The notes beneath the pieces are model-generated. The model worked only from the letters and a program-made list of their open reading frames with translations, was not told the origin of the DNA and did not search any database. From Darksidea phi (taxonomy: Eukaryota > Ascomycota > Dothideomycetes > Pleosporales > Lentitheciaceae): 64,000 nt of DNA. The stretch's first letter is position 1. Every line of letters begins with the position of its first letter. Shown here piece after piece: positions 11,033 to 19,721 of this stretch. The translations under genes were made by a program, and so were the position numbers. Location of the stretch: assembly GCA_030770425.1 (NCBI GenBank), contig JASJFT010000075.1, positions 1 through 64,000 on the forward strand. The letters run 5' to 3'.

Positions 11033-11916
11033 GCTCAACTCGCTTGGATCTTCTTGTTCTCTTTTTCTCTTTTCTACGATACCCTGTTGCTAGAGTCTTC
11101 CTTGGGTTGACCCCGAGCGTTTTCTGACAGCGTAGTTAGCGTGGCGTTTTCTTTGATGGATGTTACAGGTGTTATGATATGCAGAAAACGGTCATGTCAC
11201 TAGCAAGGAGTTGGACTGTTTGGGCTGGGCGGGGTGATGGGATTGGTGCTGTTGCTTTCTGAGATACCATATTTCATTGTTTATTTGAAAAAGTGGCTGC
11301 ATTTTTGAAACCATCAAGATTGCCTCGTCACTAAACTTGAACCGGTCGGTCGCTTTAGCTCGAATAGGCGGACGCTTGAAACCTACATCAACTCAACTCA
11401 ACCTCCCTCAATAGTTTACTACGTGCTCCCGCAGATGGCTCTCCATAATTTCCTTTCCTTCCATAAGCCTAAGGGGACTTAAAAAAAATTCCTTTTAGTT
11501 TGGCGCTCTATCGCCGCTATCATTTCGGTTTTGGATATAGCGTAATAAGTGATAACTTACCCACGAAGGAGCGGAAGAATATACTAATATTTTATAAAGA
11601 ATAGAATCGATAATAAGATTGATAGAAACGCAATAAATCTACAATGGACGACTAGAGAGTAAGAAAGGCGGGGTACTAAAATAGCCCAATATATTTGCAC
11701 GAACACAGTGCAGCATTACGCAACACGCTCGCTCTGAAGGATAATTATCCTTTCAATTCATCTAGGCATCTTGAATTCACCCATACCACACCTAGAGGTG
11801 ATTGATTTAACATGAGCGGAGTAGAAAGTCTTCACTATGATGAAACAAGGTCTCACTGAAGTCATCCGAATCTTTAGCAGCCCCATCCCTCCCCTGCACT
11901 TTTCCATTCCGCATAC
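11033..11916. other. AT-rich intergenic segment
   Basis: From about 11470 to 11720 the sequence becomes strongly AT-rich and TpA-rich compared with the flanks, as in RIP-affected DNA. No open frame or repeat terminus is identifiable. The remainder is ordinary non-coding sequence. Confidence 0.45.
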
Positions 11917-12748
11917 TCAAGACGTAAAAGGTCTCTTCTGATCACCATAACTATATCCCACCTTCAATGGCGCTCTCAGCAACACTGGGAAATACCGTCT
12001 AGCGTTATAGTCTTCGACGTAAATCACCGTTTGCCTAACCTCGTGCATACCAACATTCTTGTACACCGACTCGCCTATAGGGCTACTCTCCGTGTCTGTC
12101 CACGCGCCCTCCACATCTACCTCCTGCGCACCCCATTCAACGATCGCCGACCCTGCACCGTATCACCGGAAGTCACAGTACAATGGAGCGAAAAGCAAGC
12201 ATATATTAATCTACGTCGTACTTACTGAAAGCGATGCTGTTACCATACTTTCTTGATCGCCAGCCTCCGACACCCAGGCCAATACGAAAGGGCCTAGCAC
12301 CACCAGTTATTAGGGCCTTTTGTGACCATTACATTCCACTTGCGTACGTCGTACTGCGCACCCATAACCACCCAATCATCAATATCCATGCAGCCGCAGT
12401 CCCACCCCCAATGAGGATAAGGAAACCACCAGCTGGCTTTGATGTGGGCCTGGCATTTATCGATAACTAGCTCGACGAGGCAGCCCTGCTGGTCGCAGCG
12501 ATATTCGGTGTAGTAGTCATTCTTTCACAGGCAAGCGTAGGTCAGCAGGGATTGTAGGCGATCAAGAGAATAGCTATAGACCTCACGTCGTTGCAAAACC
12601 GGATTCCGTATCAATTTGATTGGCTGGAGGCCCCTGTTATGCCCCTGTCAGCGCCAGCGATGTGATTGGAGGACCAATTGTATCCGAGGAACACCACGTA
12701 GCACTTGCTAATGCCTCTCGTGACAAAAGCCGACATATTTCGCTCCAT
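11917..12748 (-). pseudogene. Probable degenerate gene, Cys/Trp-rich protein of unknown family
   Basis: The minus strand reads protein-like over ~830 nt but not in one clean model. From ATG 12748 there are 45 good codons (including YVVFLGYNWSSNHIAG), then an in-frame TGA at 12613-12611 that is followed in the same frame by YGIRFCND. After a plausible GTGAGG...AAAG intron comes a Cys- and Trp-rich stretch (TEYRCDQQGC, WWFPYPHWGWDCGC). It meets a TAG after NNWWC, and the neighbouring frame then carries RPFRIGLGVGGW. A GTAAGT...TGCAG intron leads to a last exon (VEWGAQEVDVEGAWTD to QKRPFTS) that ends cleanly at 11917. One stop plus one frame change suggest a recently dead gene. Introns I have mis-modelled are the alternative. 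I do not recognise the family. Confidence 0.4.
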
Positions 12749-13617
12749 GCACTAGTGCTCGCGTGACATCCTACTAACTTTACCATCCAATATAGGTTAA
12801 AAAACCTGAAAAATAGCTAAAATTCTCTGACAAGATGGCCGAGTGGTTGTGGCGTGTGACCCAAAACTAGACGATATTGTATCAATATCCCTTCGTCTAT
12901 ATTTATGGACTCTTGACAAAACTCTTGGTATCGTACTACCGTGATTCCTCGCCTAACGTACGATTTTCGGTATCTCCTAGCTATAACTTTTAAAGCTATG
13001 GGCCTTGTTAGCGCCTGCGCTAGCCAAGGTAGGTAATCCGAAAGCACATGCGCCCGAACCTTTTGGTCGCAGGTTGGGAGGTTTAGTGACAGGTCAGCGT
13101 CAGAAAACGGCGACACAAGCCTCCAAAACTGGCAGCCAAAACGCCGTCTAATTGTCAAAGGAAGTAATTTTTAATATAGGCTAGACGATACTATTTTATA
13201 CGTCTTACGTAACTAGTACTATATAATTTACTTAGATCGGTCAAGAGCTCAGTCTATAGCTGTACGAAGCTATGGCATACGGGCCGACCACAGCCCCGCA
13301 GTCATGTGATCCGGGTCAACTTTAGCCGCCCTCCAGTCACCAACTCAGCTCTCTAGAACTGTGTACGAAATCGCCATCGCACAATCCTCTGGCCGGAGCG
13401 GGTCGGCCGCCGTCCACTTCTCAAGATATAAGCATCCTCAGTCTGGCGCCGCCACCGACCCCGTCCGACCAACCAAAGCACATCGGTTAGGCCGTGAGGC
13501 AGCCGACGAGGCTCTCCGGCCACGTTGGGCAAAGCGGGGCCTGTCTCGCAGAAATAGACAACCCAGCATACACACACTTGTTGTTTTCCTCCATCCTCCT
13601 CGGTTCGCGTAATCGCC
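12749..13617. other. AT-rich intergenic segment upstream of the NLR
   Basis: Contains the tRNA-like remnant listed separately and AT-rich sequence from about 12790 to 13260. The ~350 bp before the NLR start are GC-normal and must include its promoter. No transposase frame is visible. Confidence 0.4.
12829..12898 (+). other. Degenerate tRNA-like sequence (Leu-CAA-like)
   Basis: The 5' part GACAAGATGGCCGAGTGG is what fungal Leu/Ser tRNAs begin with and carries a good box A, and a D-arm (GCC...GGC) can be drawn. The following loop CCCAAAA would put CAA at the anticodon, and GATAT-TGTATCA-ATATC forms a T-arm. The acceptor 3' side CTTCGTC pairs imperfectly, the anticodon stem has mismatches, U33 is missing, box B is not canonical and there is no long variable arm. 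I read it as a decayed tRNA copy or the head of a tRNA-derived short element. Confidence 0.35.
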
Positions 13618-16600
13618 ATGGCGGAGGCTCTTGGGCTTGCCGCAAGCATCATCACCGTTGTTGATCTGTTCGTCAATGTCGGCGTGCTGTGTTTCAGGTA
13701 TTGCGCCGATGAGAAGACGGCCCTGCGTGACGCTCGATATATCCTCAACGAGGCCGACAAGTTCGCCGCGACCCTCAAAGATCTCGAACGACTCCTCGCC
13801 GGCCCTAATGGCGCCAGAATCGAAGCTTCTCAGAACGTGCGCCGCGGCGTCGCGGATTGCCAACTGCAGCTGGACGACCTGGCCACTAAGCTCAAAAAGG
13901 GAATAGGAGGGGAGAGGATAATGTGGCCACTAAAGAGGGAAGAGGTGGCCGACATAGTCAACAAGCTGGAGCGATGTAGGGCCGCCATTTCGTTGGACCT
14001 ACAGGTCAATCAGATGTACGTGGGATCCTCCTCCCTCGAGCTACTACTAAAGGATTCTCAAGGGCATTGCTTCGCGACGTTCACCAGGAGATCGTCCTGG
14101 CAAAGCTGCGCACCGCAGAAGGTGCGACCTTTGATTCTCATACCGACGCCGACAATGCCAGGTGCCACCCCGGCACCCGGGTTGACATCCTACAGCAGAT
14201 ATTAGCATGGGGGACCTCGCCCGACAGCGAGTGTATTTTCTGGCTGAACGGTATGGCTGGTACCGGCAAGTCCACAATCTCTCGAACTATAGCCCAATCG
14301 TTCGCCGACAAGGGCATCCTCGGCGCCAGCTTCTTCTTCAAGCGGGGCGAAGGAGACCGCGGTCGCACGGCATTCTTCTTCACCACGATAATCGCGCAGC
14401 TTGTCCACCAGTTGCCGTCCTTGGCCCCACACGTCCGCGCCGCGATCGAGGCCGATCCTGCCATTAATGAAAAATCGGCAAAGCACCAGTTCGACAAGCT
14501 CATTGCAGACCCGATCAGAAAGCTACCCAGGCATTCGCAACCGTCGGCAATGGTTATAGTTGTTGACGCACTCGATGAGTGCGACGCCCTTGAGCACATA
14601 AGGACCGTCATTCAGCTCCTGTCGCAAGCGAAACGCTTTATATCTATCCGCCTGAGGTTCTTCCTCACCAGCAGGCCCGATCTGCCCATCCGACTCGGCT
14701 TTGAGGATATCAGTGGCAAGTACGAAGATCTGGTTCTCCACCAGATCCCCAAGCCCGTTATCGAGCGTGACATCACCGCATTCCTTCAGCATGAACTCTC
14801 TAAGATTCGGCGGGATTACAACAAGTCTGTCACATCAAACCGGCAGCTGCCTCCCAACTGGCCGGGCGCGGAGCACATCCGAAAGCTAGTTGACTTGGCT
14901 ATCCCTTTGTTCATCTTCGCCGCAACTGTCTGCCGCTTTATGCAAGACCGAAGGTTTGGTGGCCCGAAGGACCAACTAGCGAGAATCCTAGAGCACCGGG
15001 AAAGCCAGAAGTCTAACCTAGACGCGACCTACCTCCCTGTGCTAGATCAGTTGTTAGCGGGGCTCTGCGAATCAGAGAAGCGAGAAGTGGCGGAAAGGTT
15101 CAAGCGAGTTGTCGGCTCTATTGTTATTCTCGCCAGCCCTCTTTCGACAACTTCTCTCGCCCGCCTCCTCGGGGTTCCTCTTGATACTATCGAAAATCAA
15201 CTAGACCTGCTCCACTCCGTTTTAAGTATTCATCCGGATCCAAGTATCCCCGTACGGCTATTCCACTTATCCTTTCGTGACTTCCTTGTCGATCCCGAGA
15301 AAAAAGAGAGATACCCGTTCTGGGTCGACGAACGACAAACTCATGAGACGCTGGCGGCCCGGTGCCTAGAGCTACTATTAACACGCGATACACTCAAGAG
15401 AGACGTTTGTGGCCTGCGCCTTCCCGGGACGCGCCGATCCGAGATCGACCAGCAGACTATCGACGCCTGCCTACCGCCCGAGGTCCAGTACGCCTGTCGG
15501 TATTGGGTCTATCACTGGAAGGAAAGCAAGTGCCTGATACGAGACGGTAACCTCGTTGACTTCTTTTTGACGCACCGTCTCCTGCACTGGCTTGAGGCGT
15601 TGGGCCTTTTAGGGCGGGTCTCGGAAAGTATTGGCATGGTGAATGACTTGTTAGGTTTGCTCGATGTATGTGCTTTTTCCTGTTAGTCTGTCTCGTAATA
15701 TATTAACACACCTTCATCTAGCCAGAAGAGAGTAGTAAAGTCTCAGCGTTTCTTCGCGACACCCGTCGTGTTATTCTGAGTCGTTGCTCCATAATGGACG
15801 AATCGCCACTTCAAGTCTACTATACGACTATCGTGTTTGCGCCAGAACAGAGCGTTGTACGAAAGACGTTTCGGAACCAATTTCTGGCTTGGCTTTCCCT
15901 ACCACCTCAGGTGGATGCGAACTGGGATGCGTGTTTACAGACGCTCGAGAGCCATAGCGATTTCGTCAATTCAGTGGCCTTCTCCCACGACTCGGCGCGG
16001 CTGGCATCGGCGTCGCGCGACGAGACGGTCAAGATCTGGGATGCGAGCAGCGGCGAGTGCCTCCAGACGCTCGAGGGCCATAGTAAACGGGTTAATTCAG
16101 TGGCCTTCTCCCACGACTCGGCGCGGCTGGCATCGGCCTCAGGCGACAAGACGGTCAAGATCTGGGATGCGAGCAGCGGCGAGTGCCTCCAGACGCTCAA
16201 TGGCCATAGCAATTCCGTCAATTCAGTGGCCTTCTCCCACGACTCGGCGCGGCTAGCGTCGGCGTCGAACGACAATACGGTTAAGATCTGGGATACGAGC
16301 AGCGGCGAGTGCCTCCAGACGCTCAAGGGCCATAGTAGTTATGTCAATTCAGTGGCCTTCTCCTACGACTCGGCGCGGCTGGCGTCGGCGTCGGACGACA
16401 AGGCGGTCAAGATCTGGGATGCGAGCAGCGGCGAGTGCCTCCAGACGCTCAAGGGCCATAGCGATTCCGTCAATTCAGTGGCCTTCTCCTACGACTCGGC
16501 GCGGCTGGCGCTGGCGTCAGCGTCGGACGACGAGACGGTCAAGATCTGGGATACGAGCAGCGGCGAGTACCTCCAAACGCTCGAGGGCCATAGCGATTGG

Positions 16601-17548
16601 GTCAATTCAGTGGCCTTCTCCCACGACTCGGCGCGGCTGGCGTCGGCGTCGCGCGACAAGACGGTCAAGATCTGGGATACGAGTAGCGGCGAGTGCCTCC
16701 AGACGCTCAAGGGCCATAGTGATTGGGCCACGTCGGTAGCCTTCTCCTACGACTCAGCACGGCTGGCGCTGGCGTCGGCGTCGCACGACAGTACGGTCAA
16801 GATCTGGGATGCGAGCAGCGGCAAGTGCCTCCAGACGCTTAAGGGCCATAGTAGTTATGTCAATTCAGTAGCCTTCTCCCACAACTCAGCGCGGCTAGCG
16901 TCGGCCTCAGGCGACAAGACGGTTAAGATCTGGGATACGAGCAGCGGCGAGTGCCTCCAGACGCTCGAGGGCCATAGAAATTGGGTCAATTCAGTGGCCT
17001 TCTCCCACGACTCGGCGCGGCTGGCGTCAGCGTCGGACGACAAGACGGTTAAGATCTGGGATGCGAGCAGCGGCGAGTGCCTCCAGACGCTCAAGGGCCA
17101 TAGCAAATCCGTCAATTCAGTGGCCTTCTCCTACGACTCGGCGCGGCTGGTGCTGGCGTCGGCGTCGGACGACGAGACGGTCAAGATCTGGGATACGAGC
17201 AGGGGCGCGTGCCTCCAGACGCTTACCATTGGCAAGACGCTTAACCACATCTCATTTGGCATTACTAGCTCATATCTTCAAACGGATATTGGAACTATTA
17301 AAATCAGCGCTCTATCAGGTTCAGAATCCCTTCTATCCTATTTGGAACCTCAGAGTCCTCAATATCGAGGCCTAGCCATAAGCTCAGATAGTGTATGGAT
17401 AAAATACAATTCGGAGAACCTAATATGGGTACCCTCAGAGTATCGACCATTATGTTCAGTGGTATCAGAGAAGATGATTGGTACTGGTACTCGAACTGGA
17501 AGAGTATGGATATGTAAAGTTAAGCTTAATGAGCTTAATATATTGTAA
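13618..17548 (+). CDS. NACHT-WD40 NLR (STAND) receptor, HNWD/NWD-like
   Basis: Three exons, join(13618..14015, 14063..15665, 15722..17548), 1275 aa. Introns are 47 nt (GTACGT...CAAG) and 56 nt (GTATGT...CTAG), and both keep frame. Residues 1-133 form an alpha-helical N-terminal domain (MAEALGLAASIITVVDLF...) of the SesA/HeLo-like type seen on fungal STAND proteins; this subtype call is tentative. The NACHT NTPase follows, with Walker A GMAGTGKST (K202) and Walker B VIVVDALDE (D301). A winged-helix-like region and a linker come next. Residues 738-1163 are ten almost identical WD40 repeats, followed by a degenerate one and a short tail. In related fungal genes (het-d/e/r and NWD families) such repeats sense non-self and trigger programmed cell death. 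No HET domain is present. The gene is intact and flanked by AT-rich DNA and pseudogenes. Confidence 0.93.
15932..17209 (+). repeat. Ten-unit high-identity WD40 coding repeat array
   Basis: Tandem units begin at TGT/TAC codons, each reading [C/Y]LQTLxGHSxx...VKIWDxSSG. Unit starts are 15932, 16058, 16184, 16310, 16436, 16568, 16694, 16826, 16952 and 17078. Seven units are 126 nt; units 5, 7 and 10 are 132 nt because of two extra codons (RLALASAS or RLVLASAS instead of RLASAS). Nucleotide identity between units is very high. Amino-acid change is concentrated at the residues after GHS (DF, KR, NS, SY, DS, DW, DW, SY, NW, KS) and around the Asp after ASAS (RDE, GDK, NDN, DDK, DDE, RDK, HDS, GDK, DDK, DDE). 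A decayed eleventh unit starts at 17210. Confidence 0.95.
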
Positions 17549-18427
17549 AGCTAGAATATTTACATCATGACTACTTATTATACTATATTTTATTATTCCC
17601 TCTATTTCATAGAGGACTGGGGATTAGTATGAGTATATAGTTTGCCAATTTGCCACAGCGAAGCTTCGAGCATTCTCTAGATCAAGTAACAACATGTCTA
17701 TGTGCAGAATTACGTGTTAAATGCTTGCTACTTAAGTCTGGCCAGAGGCATACAAACGCTTCGATTACGCTAGTAGGGAGGACAGTCGACCCGCTCTAGA
17801 CGATTCCTTATGGACGTTCCGAGTTGTATACAAGTACTATAGTAATCTCGATAACTGACAGTATGTTTGCTAACTGCAAGGGAAGATGAGATGGAGGAGA
17901 AGGTTTGTAGCCACGCGATCAGCTCCGGTACTTCCGGCGTCCACGTTCACAAGCTCGTATGGATATCAAGCACGGTCGCTGCGATTGGGTAGCACATTTT
18001 CCGCGCCCTGTAACTGTCCAGCGGAATATGCGAAGCTATGTCCAAGTTCGGACACATCTCTGGTGGGCGCTTTCTGTGGTAGCATTCCTTGGGGGGCCGG
18101 GTGGCATATTTCATATGGCACAGTATACGCGCTCATGCGTGTATGTATATATCCTTGTATAATGCATGTAGCACAGTACTCGCGAACTTAGCTACTAGGA
18201 ATTATTCCTATCCGGGCCCACAACGGATTGGACCGATGTAACGTAAGGCCAAATAGACGGGTTAAAATGACTCGCACCATAGAGCGCAGACTTGGCGGGC
18301 GCTGGTTGTGATAATGATCAGCAGTCTTAGGCATAAAACCAACATTTATATGCTACTCTCCATTTCTTCTATACATCCATCGGCCCTCGTTTAACTATTT
18401 CTGGTCATTTTACCCCAAGCAGTCAAC
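17549..18427. other. Intergenic between NLR and dead dehydrogenase
   Basis: About 880 bp, AT-rich directly after the NLR stop (to ~17650), then ordinary. No supportable gene or RNA is seen. Confidence 0.5.
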
Positions 18428-19382
18428 ATGCCTCTCTCCTAGCTCGTTACCGGATGCACGTCTGGGATTGGCGAAACTTTCGTCAGAGGCATTCTTGCAC
18501 GAGGTGACCATGTCGTTGCTACCGCACGTGGAGATGTTTCCCGCCTCTCAGCTCTGGCCGAAGCAGGTGCAAGAACATTCAGTCTTGATGTTACTGCTTC
18601 CGAGGCCGAGCTCAAAGCAGTTGTTGCTAAGATCCTCGAAGGGGGCACAATCGATGTTCTCGTGAATAATGCCGGGTACATCGAAGCTGCATTGGCAGAA
18701 GAAGCAAGGTATAGCGTCCCAAATATCCATTCATGAGATTTAAGCATTACTGACAAGGCCTCAGCTATGAAAACTATCTAGCCCAGTTTGAGACCAACTT
18801 CTTTGGTGTCATTAAGATGACCAAGGCAGTGTTGCCACACTTCCGCGAGAAGCGTTCTGGTATGTTGTCATGATTGGATCCTCTGGAAGCATTGATGGAG
18901 AGCCTGGAGCAGGGCCTGTAAGTTGAGGCACAAAAGAACGAAGAGTCTGAGGCTGATAGCCCTAGTACTGTGCGACCAAATTTGCGCTCGAAGGCTGGTA
19001 CGATTGTTTGAGACAGGAGACTGCACATCTCAACATCAAGAGAATCATCTTCGAGCTCGGCTTCTTCCGTACCAAGATCATGGATGCAAACAATGTCAAG
19101 TGTTTCCGTGCCAGTCTCATCGTAGATTACAACGATATTCGTAATTTGGTTGCCTAATTCGTGTAGAACACGAATGGTAACTAGCTGGGAGATCCTAAAA
19201 AGGCTTTTGAGATCATGCTGGATGTAGTCAAAGGGGAAGGCGTGGCCGAAGGCAAGGTCATCCCAGAACGGCTCCCTTTGGGTATGGATGTTTTAGCGAC
19301 TGTAAAGAAGAGATGCGTGAACCACTTGTCTATCTGCAACGAGTGGGAAGACATCATTTGCAGTATTAGCCATGACTATTAA
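18428..19382 (+). pseudogene. Short-chain dehydrogenase/reductase (SDR) pseudogene
   Basis: Conceptual reading gives a classical SDR: cofactor loop TGCTSGIG near the N-terminus, VLVNNAG, and the catalytic YCATK. The order and spacing match ~280-aa fungal SDRs, and two introns can still be traced (GTATAG...CTCAG after ...AEEA; GTAAGT...CCTAG just before YCATK). The gene is broken in several places. Codon 5 is TAG (18440-18442). About one base is missing near 18862, shifting the frame before the conserved MIGSSG strand. Further in-frame stops (TAA, TAG, TAG) lie between NLVA and LGDPKKAFE. At least two of the stops fit CAA/CAG or TGG transitions of the RIP type. Function is lost. Confidence 0.85.
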
Positions 19383-19721
19383 GATGCTTCGATGCTTGAG
19401 CACGCATGATGTACCTACGTATATTACAGATTAAACTCACATTATAACTGGCTGTCTCTCAACCCAGTACTAATGTGAAAGGCCTTTTTCGGTGAGGCGG
19501 GCGCTACTCTACAAATCCTTGAGACGGCTTCCTATGGTTTCAGACTACCCGGAATGGCAAACGGGTTTATAATGCTTGTGAGATTTGTAACTAAGTAATT
19601 ATCATGATTCGAAATGTTTCGATATTCCCGTTCGGCACTCGACGCCTGGATTGAGATGATGTAAAATAGCTATTACTTCACAGCTGCAATTACTACCAAC
19701 GCAGCACCAAAATTCCCACTC
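19383..19721. other. Intergenic, no gene seen
   Basis: Short spacer between the SDR pseudogene and the 3' end of the Prp22 gene, presumably with the Prp22 terminator. Nothing else is recognised. Confidence 0.5.

Noticed and set aside
12829..12898. A functional tRNA-Leu(CAA)
   Set aside because: Mismatched acceptor and anticodon stems, missing U33, poor box B and no long variable arm.
15907..17115. Long open frames on the opposite strand and other frames across the WD array
   Set aside because: They arise because the repeat unit is a multiple of three, so every frame inherits its openness; translations are Ser/Arg-rich repeats without a domain.
15932..17209. Regular direct repeats resembling a CRISPR array
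   Set aside because: Units are contiguous coding WD40 repeats without spacers in a eukaryotic gene.
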